Assembly (NCBI RefSeq): GCF_903819435.1
Contig: NZ_CAIJDP010000060.1
Span: forward strand, 496,001 to 560,000
DNA length: 64,000 nucleotides
From: Flavobacterium salmonis
GTDB lineage: Bacteria; Bacteroidota; Bacteroidia; Flavobacteriales; Flavobacteriaceae
Direction of reading: 5' to 3'
Shown here: piece by piece, positions 41,224-49,918 of the stretch
Position numbering within the stretch: position 1 is the first letter of the stretch
Layout: each line of letters opens with the position of its first letter
Notes under the pieces: model-generated
The model's database searches: none
What the model saw: only the letters and a program-made list of their open reading frames with translations
Told to the model about the DNA's origin: nothing
Translations under genes and position numbers: made by a program

Positions 41224-41874
41224 TCACTTTTCAAAAGCATAAACCAAAGTAAACTTACCCTCAAAATTATCAGATTCTATTTCCTGATAATGAACGTTAA
41301 AATCTTTTATCAAATTATCAAAATGAAGACTTGCCTGAGTGTGAGATTCCTCTAAAGAAAAATCATCAACCAAAATATGATCTTTAAAACTGATTCCTTT
41401 TTCATTTCTGATTTTAAAGATTGCTTCTTTGGCTCCCCAGATTACAGTAAGTTTTTTTATATACTCTTCTGTAGACAAGACATCTAAATAATCCCATTCA
41501 TAATCGGTAAATTTATCTGCAATTCTCTGAATTTTTTCCCGCTGTAACTCCATATCAATTCCAACCGTTTCGTGACTAATAATTATTGCCGCAAAATGAT
41601 AGGAATGTGTTATAGAAATATAATTATGACAATCGAAATACGGTTTTCCGAATTCGTCATAATGCAAATCTTTATCTCTAAAACCCATTTCCTGAATCAG
41701 CATACGAACGCTCAAGAAGGCGCGTTGATGCATTTGAGATTTCATTCCATCCAGTCTCCTCTGCGTTTTCTCTTTTAAAACTACTTTGCTTTTTAGTTCA
41801 TCAAAAGATTCGGTGATTTCCCAAATTAAAATTCGGGTGTTTTCATTGCATTGTATGGTCTGAAATAGAGGCAT
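41224..41874 (-). CDS. 4'-phosphopantetheinyl transferase
   Basis: The 216-residue Sfp-type enzyme has SITHSYHFAAIII, the Mg-binding motif VGIDMEL (about 103-109) and WGAKEAIFKI (about 146-155). It activates acyl carrier proteins or similar carrier domains by attaching phosphopantetheine. It stands alone, so whether it serves fatty-acid or secondary metabolism is not shown; as the only copy in view it is likely the general enzyme. Confidence 0.92.
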   Translation of the reverse strand: MPLFQTIQCNENTRILIWEITESFDELKSKVVLKEKTQRRLDGMKSQMHQRAFLSVRMLIQEMGFRDKDLHYDEFGKPYFDCHNYISITHSYHFAAIIISHETVGIDMELQREKIQRIADKFTDYEWDYLDVLSTEEYIKKLTVIWGAKEAIFKIRNEKGISFKDHILVDDFSLEESHTQASLHFDNLIKDFNVHYQEIESDNFEGKFTLVYAFEK

Positions 41875-41946
41875 TCTTTTTTAAAATTATGAATTATAAA
41901 TAATTTTCTTTGAAACAAAACTTCTTATTGACTGCCTGTTCTTTCT

Positions 41947-42018
41947 AGCCCTGATGGGAACGGCATCCTTTTGTGGCGGCGTTCGCCATAAAAGATATAG
42001 TGAACAGCAGGATTAGCT
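41947..42018. repeat. Conserved hairpin element, copy A
   Basis: Outer pairs AGC/GCT (41947-41949 with 42016-42018) and CCTG/CAGG (41950-41953 with 42008-42011) enclose an internal loop. An 11-bp apical stem CTTTTGTGGCG/CGCCATAAAAG (41968-41978 with 41984-41994) carries loop GCGTT. Copy B is at 62512-62584. The remainder of the 41875-42151 gap holds the ahcY leader and a -7 box TAAATTTG (42113-42120). Confidence 0.75.
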
Positions 42019-42151
42019 TCTAAAAAACATTAATCAACTAATACACTAAAGATTAACAAATTAAACATTTCACAAATCTTACTGAAAGTAGTAAAAATAA
42101 AAAGCTATTCCTTAAATTTGCAAAAATTTTACAATTACAAATATACTATAA

Positions 42152-43468
42152 ATGAGTACAACGACTACGCCTTATGTGGCTTTCAAAGTAAAAGACATTT
42201 CTCTGGCTGCCTGGGGAAGAAAAGAAATCGAACTGGCTGAGGCTGAAATGCCAGGTTTAATGGCACTTCGTGCTGAATACAAAGACGAACAACCTCTTAA
42301 AGGTGCTCGTATCGCCGGATGTTTACACATGACGATTCAAACTGCTGTTTTGATCGAAACTTTAATTGCTCTTGGTGCAGAGGTTACCTGGTCATCTTGT
42401 AACATTTTCTCTACTCAGGATCAGGCTGCTGCTGCTATTGCTGCTGCGGGAATTCAGGTTTATGCATGGAAAGGTCTTGATGAGCAATCATTTGACTGGT
42501 GTATTGAGCAGACTTTATTCTTTGGTGAAGACAGAAAACCATTGAACATGATTTTGGATGATGGCGGAGATTTAACGAATATGGTTATTGACCGTTTCCC
42601 AGAATTGGTTCCTGGAATCAAAGGATTGTCTGAAGAAACTACAACTGGTGTTCACAGATTATACGAAAGAGTAAAAGCAGGAACGCTGCCAATGCCTGCA
42701 ATCAACATTAACGACTCAGTAACTAAATCTAAATTTGATAACAAATACGGTTGTAAAGAATCGGCAGTTGATGCGGTTCGTCGTGCAACTGACTTGATGT
42801 TAGCTGGAAAAAGAGTTATCGTTTGCGGATACGGTGACGTTGGAAAAGGAACTGCTGCTTCTTTTAGAGGTGCAGGATCTATTGTAACTGTTACTGAAAT
42901 TGACCCAATTTGTGCTTTACAAGCTGCAATGGACGGTTATGAAGTTAAAAAATTAAACACTGTAATTGCTAATGCTGATATCATCATTACCACTACAGGA
43001 AACAAAGATATCGTTCTTGGAGAGCACTTCGAGCAAATGAAAGACAAAACTGTTGTTTGTAACATCGGACACTTTGATAACGAAATTGATATGGCATGGT
43101 TAAACAAAAACCACGGTGCATCTAAAATCGAAATCAAACCTCAGGTTGACAAATATACTATCGCTGGAAAAGATATCATCATTTTGGCTGAAGGTCGTTT
43201 AGTAAACCTAGGTTGTGCTACAGGTCACCCAAGTTTTGTAATGAGTAACTCATTTACAAATCAAACTTTGGCACAAATCGAATTATGGAACAACAGTGCT
43301 GCTTACAACAATGACGTTTATATGTTACCAAAACATTTAGATGAAAAAGTTGCTGCTTTACACTTAGCTAAATTAGGCGTTGAACTTGAGGTTCTTCGTG
43401 ACGATCAGGCTGCTTACATTGGTGTTGATGTTAAAGGCCCGTTCAAGCCGGAGTATTACAGATACTAG
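42152..43468 (+). CDS. ahcY: Adenosylhomocysteinase
   Basis: The 438-residue protein has SAH hydrolase blocks [40 protein letters not shown], the NAD-binding [19 protein letters not shown], and the C-terminal KPEYYRY. It splits S-adenosylhomocysteine into adenosine and homocysteine, keeping methylation going. Monocistronic, with a terminator 55 bases downstream. I looked for an SAH or SAM riboswitch in the leader and saw none. Confidence 0.98.
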   Translation: MSTTTTPYVAFKVKDISLAAWGRKEIELAEAEMPGLMALRAEYKDEQPLKGARIAGCLHMTIQTAVLIETLIALGAEVTWSSCNIFSTQDQAAAAIAAAGIQVYAWKGLDEQSFDWCIEQTLFFGEDRKPLNMILDDGGDLTNMVIDRFPELVPGIKGLSEETTTGVHRLYERVKAGTLPMPAININDSVTKSKFDNKYGCKESAVDAVRRATDLMLAGKRVIVCGYGDVGKGTAASFRGAGSIVTVTEIDPICALQAAMDGYEVKKLNTVIANADIIITTTGNKDIVLGEHFEQMKDKTVVCNIGHFDNEIDMAWLNKNHGASKIEIKPQVDKYTIAGKDIIILAEGRLVNLGCATGHPSFVMSNSFTNQTLAQIELWNNSAAYNNDVYMLPKHLDEKVAALHLAKLGVELEVLRDDQAAYIGVDVKGPFKPEYYRY

Positions 43469-43520
43469 ATTAGTGAATAGTCATTAGTAAATAGTGATTA
43501 GACAGCTTTCAAAATAACTC

Positions 43521-43550
43521 AAAACCCTTGCAGAAATGTGAGGGTTTTTT
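43521..43550 (+). terminator. Terminator of ahcY
   Basis: AAAACCCT (43521-43528) pairs with AGGGTTTT (43541-43548), followed by more T's. Confidence 0.85.
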
Positions 43551-43605
43551 ACTTTTGTAGGTCTATTTCAAAATATAAGTTTCTTTTTGAAAACAAAACC
43601 AAATT

Positions 43606-44079
43606 ATGAGATTACACCTAATTACATTAATAATATTATTGCCACTTTTTGTAACTGCACAAAATTTCAATCCGCCAAAATACACACCTCCAACACAAAA
43701 TGAGATGTTTCCGTGGATGTATGATCGTCCAAAACCGCAGAAAGTAGAAATCGTAAAACCTTATTCCCGAAATAGCATTGAAAACGCAGAAGCCAAATTA
43801 GCAAAAGAAGAACGAAAATTAAAAAAACTAGGCAATAAAGTATGGGATATAGAAGCTGATTTAAAAATCAAAATCAAAAATTTACAGCATCTGGAAAATA
43901 CACCACAGAATAGTAATGACTCCAATCGCCAAAAAAACATTGAAAAATGTAAAAAAGAAATAAATGAATCTCAAGACAAACTAAATAATGCAAAAATTGA
44001 ACTGGAGTTAAGTTCAAAAAGAGCAGAAGAGCTTGAAAAAGCTGTGGAAGATGCTAAATTTATAAGAACAGAATACTAA
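43606..44079 (+). CDS. Exported coiled-coil protein of unknown function
   Basis: 157 residues. A signal peptide (MRLHLITLIILLPLFVTAQN) is followed by a Pro-rich stretch (PPKYTPPTQNEMFPW, PKPQK) and then a long, highly charged coiled coil (about 58-150, repeats of Lys/Glu/Leu such as NAEAKLAKEERKLKKLGNKV). I do not recognise a family. It is probably periplasmic or surface-associated. Confidence 0.7.
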   Translation: MRLHLITLIILLPLFVTAQNFNPPKYTPPTQNEMFPWMYDRPKPQKVEIVKPYSRNSIENAEAKLAKEERKLKKLGNKVWDIEADLKIKIKNLQHLENTPQNSNDSNRQKNIEKCKKEINESQDKLNNAKIELELSSKRAEELEKAVEDAKFIRTEY

Positions 44080-44081
44080 AC

Positions 44082-44301
44082 TTGAACATAAAAAAAGCAT
44101 TACTCCTTTTAATGACCGTATCTTTAGGATTCTGCGTTACGATATCTAAAAAAACAGAAAATATTTCTATTTCAAGCAACTATCCATGGCTACAATCAAA
44201 ATTTTTTAAATATTAATTCCTACAAACATTCTAAATTTGACCACAATATTTCTCTGGATTTTGGAGTAAAATTTTCTCCTAATAAAAATAAACGTCGTTA
44301 A
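44082..44301 (+). pseudogene. Remnant of a small exported or outer-membrane protein gene
   Basis: From a TTG at 44082 the first frame reads NIKKALLLLMTVSLGFC, a signal-peptide-like start, and stops after 44 codons (44214-44216). In the next frame the sequence HGYNQNFLNINSYK continues to SLDFGVKFSPNKNKRR and stops at 44299-44301; that end looks like the last strand and tail of a beta-barrel. The two pieces fit a gene eroded by internal deletion and frameshift. This explains the 301-base gap. Confidence 0.5.
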
Positions 44302-44380
44302 TTACTACAGTGATTTTATGCGTTCAAATATTTTTATTTTCAAAAGCTCAACTTATATTTACTGTATATCCTTTTTTTAA

Positions 44381-45460
44381 ATGAAACAAATTATTTTCTT
44401 TATTATTTTCCTGTTTATAAATTGTAAATCATTTGCACAAAACAAGGACATCTGGACTGCATTTTGGGACAAAGACACAACCCATATTGGCTTTAAAGAT
44501 CAAAAAGGCACGATTAAAATTAAACCAAAATTTATGGGAATGACCACAGCTCATAAATTTGAAAATATTATTGCAGTAACAGAGGAGTATAATAACAGTT
44601 GGAAAAGTTATTATTTAACCAAAACTGGAAAAATAGTTGGCCTCGACAGTTTATATGTTTTTGACAATAGCCCAGACTGCGAAAATGAAGGCTTTATTCG
44701 TTTTAGAGATCCCAAAACAGACAAAATGGGAATGTATAACGGTGATGGAAAAATTGTAATTCCCGCTGATTATAGCAATTTAACCAAAGTTAAAAACGGA
44801 ATGTTGATTGCCTTAAAAGATGCTAAAAAAGAAATCGATGGTGAGCATTTTTTCTGGACTGGAGGGAAAGAATTTCTAATTAATACCAACAATAAAATTC
44901 TGATTGAAAATTTTCCTTATAATGATGAACTGAATTTCTATTCTTTAGAAAAATCAAAAGAAAAAGGCAAAGATGAAACAAGAGAATATTTCTTGAGTGT
45001 CGAAGGCCAATATTATTCTTTCAACAATTATGAAAAAGAATTTACATATTGGCTCAAGAACACTTTACTTTCAGATTTATCCAAAACTAATTTAGAAAAA
45101 CATTCTTTTGACAAAATCATCTATTGGAAAGAATCAAACGGGTGGATTAGTGAATCAAAAATTAAATTTATAAATCAGAATTATACTTATTTAAAGTTAA
45201 AACTTCAGGAACTGAAAAATCCAAAGACAGATTATTTTGTCTCTTCCAACGGACTCAATCAGTTTATTTTTGAATCAAGTGAATACGCTTTATATTTCAA
45301 CAATTGCAATGAATCGAAAGAATGGCAATATCCAGTCAAAAGCATTGTAATTAATCCAAAAAACAAAACCGATCACGGACAAGATCATTTTGAATTTCTC
45401 CGAACTGAAAATGGATATAAATTAACAAGTGTTTCTGCTGCGAAAGATAATCTTAAATGA
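44381..45460 (+). CDS. Exported WG-repeat protein
   Basis: 359 residues with a signal peptide (MKQIIFFIIFLFINCKSFAQ). The first half has WG-type repeats of the form G-x-hydrophobic-D-x2-G-x-hydrophobic-x-I-x-P-x-F/Y: HIGFKDQKGTIKIKPKF and KMGMYNGDGKIVIPADY. The rest (from about residue 150) is unrecognised. Function unknown; no operon partner. Confidence 0.75.
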   Translation: MKQIIFFIIFLFINCKSFAQNKDIWTAFWDKDTTHIGFKDQKGTIKIKPKFMGMTTAHKFENIIAVTEEYNNSWKSYYLTKTGKIVGLDSLYVFDNSPDCENEGFIRFRDPKTDKMGMYNGDGKIVIPADYSNLTKVKNGMLIALKDAKKEIDGEHFFWTGGKEFLINTNNKILIENFPYNDELNFYSLEKSKEKGKDETREYFLSVEGQYYSFNNYEKEFTYWLKNTLLSDLSKTNLEKHSFDKIIYWKESNGWISESKIKFINQNYTYLKLKLQELKNPKTDYFVSSNGLNQFIFESSEYALYFNNCNESKEWQYPVKSIVINPKNKTDHGQDHFEFLRTENGYKLTSVSAAKDNLK

Positions 45461-45725
45461 TTTTTAGTCTTTAATTTTAATATTCAAGCGCATTCATCTC
45501 AAGCTACAAAGACGCAAAACTTAAATTTTCACTAATATTTGCAGGGTTACTTACAAAGGCTCTCCCTTCATCAAATTGACGAAAAAGCTTTAGCCTTTGC
45601 TACTTTGCAGGCAAAAAACAACGTACTTTGCATACACACTTTAGAACACTTCATTAAAAACAGAGCAAGTTTCGGATTTTATTCCTTGTAAAACCAATCG
45701 ATATTTGTATTCTAAACTGAAGAAG
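45461..45725. other. Intergenic region without a supported gene
   Basis: 265 bases. It contains GCTACAAAGACGCAAAAC and, inverted, TTTAGCCTTTGCTACTTTGC, resembling loose fold-back repeats. A near-consensus -7 box GATATTTG (45700-45707) lies 19 bases before the repair gene. Nothing else is recognisable. Confidence 0.4.
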
Positions 45726-46568
45726 ATGAACACACAGGAAAACATCAATTATAATCGTATTGCCGAAGCTATAGATTATATCAAAACAAACTTTAAAGAT
45801 CAGCCAAATCTTGATGATGTTGCTCAGAAAATAAATTTGAGCCCATTTCACTTTCAGAGACTTTTTAGCGAATGGGCAGGCACAAGTCCGAAGAAATTTT
45901 TGCAGTATACAAGTCTCGAACACGCCAAAAAGTTATTAAAAAAAAATCAGGCAACCATTTCTGAAACCGCTTTTGAAACCGGACTATCCGGAACAAGCCG
46001 TTTACATGATTTATTTATAAATATTGAAGGAATGACACCGGCAGAATACAAAAATGGCGGAAAAAATCTAAACATTAATTATAGTTTTGCCGAAAGTCCG
46101 TTTGGCAATATTATTGTAGCTTCTACAGAAAAAGGTATTTGCTTTATGGCTTTTGCCGAGAGTGAAGCATTAGGTTTTGAAAATTTAAATCACAAATTCC
46201 CAAATGCTGTATTTAATAGAAAACTAGATCTAATTCAGCAAAATGCGTTGTTCATTTTTCAAAACGACTGGAGCCAGTTATCTGAAATCAAACTGCATTT
46301 AAAAGGAACTGATTTCCAGTTAAAAGTTTGGGAAACGCTGCTAAAAATCCCAATGGGACAGCTTTCTACTTATATTTCTATTGCCCAGCAAATCGAAAAA
46401 CCAAATGCTTCACGTGCTGTCGGAACTGCAATTGGCAGCAATCCTGTAGCCTTTTTAATTCCATGCCATCGTGTGATTCAATCTTCTGGAATCTTTGGGG
46501 GCTATATGTGGGGAAATACCAGAAAAACAGCTATTATTGGCTGGGAAGGCGCACAGATAAACCCTTAA
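45726..46568 (+). CDS. AraC-type activator fused to O6-methylguanine-DNA methyltransferase (Ada-like, lacking the sensor domain)
   Basis: 280 residues. Residues about 8-110 are an AraC HTH (LDDVAQKINLSPFHFQRLFS, TISETAFETGLSGTSRLHDL). Residues 120-278 are an Ogt-type methyltransferase with the active site IPCHRVI and the GTAIGSNPVAFLIPC stretch. E. coli Ada has a further N-terminal zinc domain that senses methylphosphotriesters; it is absent here but present on the AlkB-like gene two genes downstream. I start at ATG 45726; a TTG at 45705 lies in the -7 box. It leads the repair cluster. Confidence 0.9.
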   Translation: MNTQENINYNRIAEAIDYIKTNFKDQPNLDDVAQKINLSPFHFQRLFSEWAGTSPKKFLQYTSLEHAKKLLKKNQATISETAFETGLSGTSRLHDLFINIEGMTPAEYKNGGKNLNINYSFAESPFGNIIVASTEKGICFMAFAESEALGFENLNHKFPNAVFNRKLDLIQQNALFIFQNDWSQLSEIKLHLKGTDFQLKVWETLLKIPMGQLSTYISIAQQIEKPNASRAVGTAIGSNPVAFLIPCHRVIQSSGIFGGYMWGNTRKTAIIGWEGAQINP

Positions 46569-46589
46569 TAAATTCATATACATATATTT

Positions 46590-46675
46590 TAGAAACACAC
46601 TGTAGTGCGTATAATGAATGTTTCGTAATCATTGCTGTTGACAATCTATACGTAGACACACCGTAGCGTGTCTTA
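46590..46675. repeat. Short CACACYGTAG repeats between repair genes
   Basis: ACACACTGTAGTGCGTA (near 46597) and ACACACCGTAGCGTGTCT (46656-46673) are related; the second can fold as AGACAC/GTGTCT. They may be remnants of a dispersed palindrome. Confidence 0.35.
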
Positions 46676-46712
46676 ACAATAAAATGAAATTCAAATACCA
46701 AAAAACTTCTTT

Positions 46713-47426
46713 ATGCCAAATATACAATCAAAAATTGCTTCTCAAAACTGGGAAAGCATCACTGAATCTATGCACAAAAATGGCTTTGCAATTCTTGCAA
46801 ACATTCTGAGTAATAAAGAATCCCAAGCTTTAAAAATGAATTATTCAAACCCAGATTTATATCGAAAAACGGTTGTTATGAAACGCTATCGATTTGGTTT
46901 GGGAGAGTACAAATATTTCAATTATCCGCTACCTGATTTGATTCAAAATATTCGAACTTCGATTTATTCAAAACTTGCTCCGATTGCTAATTCCTGGATG
47001 AAAGTTTTGAATATTAATACCGTTTTCCCTCTTACGCATCAGGAACTATTAAAACAATGTCATGACAATAATCAATTAAAAGCAACCGTTTTAATTCTAA
47101 AATATGGGAAAAGTGGTTTCAATACTTTGCATCAGGATTTATATGGCGATGTTTATTTTCCAATGCAAATTGTACTTTTTCTAAATGAACCTGATGAAGA
47201 TTTTACCGGTGGTGAATTTGTTTTGACGCAGCAAACACCGAGAGCACAATCAAAAGCCATTGTTTTAAAACCTAAAAAGGGAGATATTTTGATTTTTACT
47301 ACTAATTTCAGACCTGTAAAAGGCACAAAAGGATATTATCGTGTGAACATGAAACATGGTGTGAGTGAGATTCATTCTGGTCAAAGATATACATTAGGCA
47401 TTATATTTCATGATGCACTTTCTTAA
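46713..47426 (+). CDS. 2-oxoglutarate/Fe(II) dioxygenase
   Basis: The 237-residue protein has the iron motif HQD in GFNTLHQDLYGDVYFPMQIV (about residues 138-157), TGGEFVLTQQTPRAQSKA, and a second half with NMKHGVSEIHSGQRYTLGII supplying the distal His and the 2-oxoglutarate-binding Arg. It resembles the 2OG-oxygenase genes often found beside ada and alkB. Its substrate is unknown, perhaps a damaged base or a protein. It is 144 bases after the Ada-like gene. Confidence 0.82.
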   Translation: MPNIQSKIASQNWESITESMHKNGFAILANILSNKESQALKMNYSNPDLYRKTVVMKRYRFGLGEYKYFNYPLPDLIQNIRTSIYSKLAPIANSWMKVLNINTVFPLTHQELLKQCHDNNQLKATVLILKYGKSGFNTLHQDLYGDVYFPMQIVLFLNEPDEDFTGGEFVLTQQTPRAQSKAIVLKPKKGDILIFTTNFRPVKGTKGYYRVNMKHGVSEIHSGQRYTLGIIFHDALS

Positions 47427-47501
47427 ATCATAAATCTATGATATATCCTGTACAGATACACTTCAATACATCTCTACGACAAAAACACCTATAAAACTAT
47501 A

Positions 47502-48341
47502 ATGATACGACATTGTAAAATTTCAGATATCGATCTTCGAAATAAAATTAAAAAAGGCGAAATTTGCTTTGGTGGAAACCGAAAATTAAAAATCTACGGA
47601 ACTCTAAAATGTTCTTCGGGAAAAAGAATGAAACGTGAGAATCGTGTTTTCTTTTTATCTGAAAATGAAGCTAAAGAAAACGGTTTCAGACCATGCGGGC
47701 ATTGTATGAAAACCAATTATCAAAACTGGAAAATGGACTTATTTAATCCCCAGACAGATGAAAATACGAATTTGCTTCCGAAAGATGGAACGGTGAATTA
47801 TTATGGAAAATTGTTTTCGAAATCCGAATCTGATTTTTATCGTGATACATTTCTGAACAGCATTGAATGGAAAAATGACGAAGCCATTATCTTCGGAAAA
47901 TTAATTTTGACTAAAAGAAAAGTAGCCTGGTACGGCGATCAGGAATTTGAATACACGTATTCTAATACTACAAAAAAAGCTTTGACCTGGACTGCTGAAC
48001 TTTTAGAATTAAAGAAAATCATTGAAGAAAAAACTGGAGAAACTTTCAATTCCTGCCTCTTGAATTTATATCATTCTGGTGAAGAAGGAATGGCATGGCA
48101 CAGCGATGCTGAAAAAGATTTAAAGAAAAACGGTGCGATTGGCTCGGTAAGCTTTGGAGCAGAACGTAAGTTTGCTTTTAAACATAAAGAAACCAAAGAA
48201 ACGGTTTCTTTAATTTTAGAACATGGTAGTGTATTGGTTATGAAAGATGAAACTCAAACACATTGGCTACACCGTCTTCCTCCAACAAAAACTACTTCAA
48301 AACCAAGGGTAAATCTAACTTTTCGAACAATTGTTGGGTAG
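47502..48341 (+). CDS. Fusion of Ada-type zinc domain and AlkB-like dioxygenase
   Basis: 279 residues. Residues 1-80 form an Ada metal-binding-like domain (KIYGTLKCSSGKRMKRENRV, then FFLSENEAKENGFRPCGHCM). Three Cys of the expected four are aligned; the first CxxxC pair is reduced to one Cys. Residues about 95-279 are AlkB-like: LLNLYHSGEEGMAWHSDAEK carries the HxD iron site, then SVSFGAERKFAFKH and HRLPPTKTTSKPRVNLTFR with the distal His and 2OG-binding Arg. It would repair 1-methyladenine and 3-methylcytosine, perhaps guided by the zinc domain. Confidence 0.88.
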   Translation: MIRHCKISDIDLRNKIKKGEICFGGNRKLKIYGTLKCSSGKRMKRENRVFFLSENEAKENGFRPCGHCMKTNYQNWKMDLFNPQTDENTNLLPKDGTVNYYGKLFSKSESDFYRDTFLNSIEWKNDEAIIFGKLILTKRKVAWYGDQEFEYTYSNTTKKALTWTAELLELKKIIEEKTGETFNSCLLNLYHSGEEGMAWHSDAEKDLKKNGAIGSVSFGAERKFAFKHKETKETVSLILEHGSVLVMKDETQTHWLHRLPPTKTTSKPRVNLTFRTIVG

Positions 48342-48468
48342 CTTAAATTTGAATTTTAGTATTAATGCATTAAAAAGTAAAACTTAATGACAAAGAAATC
48401 TTTTTATTTACTTCTTTTTTGCTCGTAACATTCTCATACAAACAAAACTAATTTTTTAATTTTCGATC
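48342..48468. other. Intergenic segment with a signal-peptide-like fragment
   Basis: An ATG at 48387 opens MTKKSFYLLLFCS and stops at once; shifting frame would continue LVTFSYKQN. It could be the remnant of an exported protein's start. I do not call a gene. Confidence 0.25.
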
Positions 48469-48500
48469 AGACCTTAAATTTTAAATCTAATTTAAGGTCT
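48469..48500. terminator. Bidirectional terminator before murF end
   Basis: AGACCTTAAATT (48469-48480) pairs perfectly with AATTTAAGGTCT (48489-48500) around an 8-base loop. It lies between the convergent AlkB-like and murF genes. Confidence 0.82.
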
Positions 48501-48516
48501 TAATTTAATCCCTATA

Positions 48517-49803
48517 TTAAAGAAAATCCAAAGTTCTTTCTAACGCCATACCACGTGATCCTTTAATCAATATGGTACTTTTTACTTTAAATTTATTATC
48601 TCTTAAGTATTCGGAAAAATCTTCAAAAGTTTCAAAAAAATAAAGATTTTCTTTAGAAATACGATTTTCATAAAATGATTTTCCAATCAAATAACAAACA
48701 GATTTATCCTGACCTTCCAAAGAATCAACAATAACTTTATGCTCGTGCTGACTTTCACTTCCAAGCTCAAACATGTCGCCTAAAATCATCACTTTATTTT
48801 GATTATCTAATTGTAAAAAATTAGTTATCGCCACAGCCATACTACTCGGGTTAGCATTATAGGCATCCAGAATAATTTCAAATGATTCTTTTTTTAATAA
48901 CTGGGATCGATTATTGGTTGGAGTATAATTTTCAATTGCAGTTTTAATATCTCTGTCGTCAACTTTAAAATGATTTCCGATAGCAACTGCCGCATTAATA
49001 TTATTGGCGTTATAAAGTCCAATCAAATTAGATTTTACAAAAAAATCATCATAATTAATCTCAACAAACGGATTTGCCTGAATCTCCTGAACGCTAATAT
49101 CAGCAAGATTATTCTGCAGACCAAATGTGAATAATTTGATTTTTTTTGATTTTTCAACCTGAATAGGATCATCCAAATTAACAAAAGCCAATTTGTCGTT
49201 TTCAAATAAATATTTATACATCTCACTTTTTCCTTCAATCACACCTTCAACACCTCCAAAACCTTCTAAGTGAGCCTTTCCAAAATTTGTAATATAACCA
49301 TAATCAGGCTGGGCTATTGAACATAAAAACTCAATTTCTTTTTTATGATTAGCTCCCATCTCTACAATTCCAATCTCAGTTTCACTTGTAAAAGATAATA
49401 AGGTCAACGGAACTCCAATATGATTATTTAAGTTTCCGACTGTTGCTTTTGTCTTATATTTTTGCGCCAAAACAACATTTATAAGTTCTTTTGTCGTTGT
49501 TTTACCATTACTTCCTGTCAATGCAACAATAGGAATTTTTAAATATTGTCTATGAAATTTTGCTAACTCCTGTAAAGTTTCTAAACTATTTTCTACCAGA
49601 ATTGTCCTCTCGTCAATTATATATGACGGATTATCAATTATTACATACAAAGCCTCACGTTCAAGTGCTTCCTTAGCAAAAGTATTAGCATCAAAATTTT
49701 CTCCTTTGATAGCAAAAAAAATAGAATCTTTTTCAATTTTACGAGTATCAATTGAAAGAGATTTACATTTTAAAAATAAGTTATGAATTTCTTTAATATT
49801 CAT
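48517..49803 (-). CDS. murF: UDP-N-acetylmuramoyl-tripeptide-D-alanyl-D-alanine ligase MurF
   Basis: The 428-residue protein has SIDTRKIEKDSIFFAIKGEN, the ATP loop ALTGSNGKTTTKELI, NLNNHIGVPLTLL, VEMGANHKKEIEFL, and the late NANPSSMAVAITNF and ILGDMFELG. MurF adds D-Ala-D-Ala to the peptidoglycan precursor in the cytoplasm. It lies outside the usual mur/fts cluster, downstream of gldJ, which is the common order in Flavobacterium. Confidence 0.95.
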   Translation of the reverse strand: MNIKEIHNLFLKCKSLSIDTRKIEKDSIFFAIKGENFDANTFAKEALEREALYVIIDNPSYIIDERTILVENSLETLQELAKFHRQYLKIPIVALTGSNGKTTTKELINVVLAQKYKTKATVGNLNNHIGVPLTLLSFTSETEIGIVEMGANHKKEIEFLCSIAQPDYGYITNFGKAHLEGFGGVEGVIEGKSEMYKYLFENDKLAFVNLDDPIQVEKSKKIKLFTFGLQNNLADISVQEIQANPFVEINYDDFFVKSNLIGLYNANNINAAVAIGNHFKVDDRDIKTAIENYTPTNNRSQLLKKESFEIILDAYNANPSSMAVAITNFLQLDNQNKVMILGDMFELGSESQHEHKVIVDSLEGQDKSVCYLIGKSFYENRISKENLYFFETFEDFSEYLRDNKFKVKSTILIKGSRGMALERTLDFL

Positions 49804-49845
49804 TTTATAAGCAATTATTTAGATTATAAAAATAGAAAAAAACAA

Positions 49846-49899
49846 TAAAAAAATTCCAAATTCCTTACTGAACGCAGCTTTGGAATTTGGAATTTTTTT
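49846..49899. repeat. AATTCCAAATTCC hairpin between gldJ and murF
   Basis: The arms 49846-49864 and 49881-49899 (core AAATTCCAAATTCC and its complement) flank a 16-base loop. T-runs flank both sides, so it may terminate or attenuate the gldJ transcript before murF. Confidence 0.75.
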
Positions 49900-49918
49900 A
49901 TTTTGGAATTTCTAAAAT

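Noticed and set aside
42023..42151. Possible SAM/SAH riboswitch before ahcY
   Set aside because: The leader is simple A+T-rich sequence with a -7 box; no SAH or SAM aptamer motif is visible.
48387..48428. Tiny peptide MTKKSFYLLLFCS
   Set aside because: Only 13 codons with no homologous continuation that I can support; at most a remnant.
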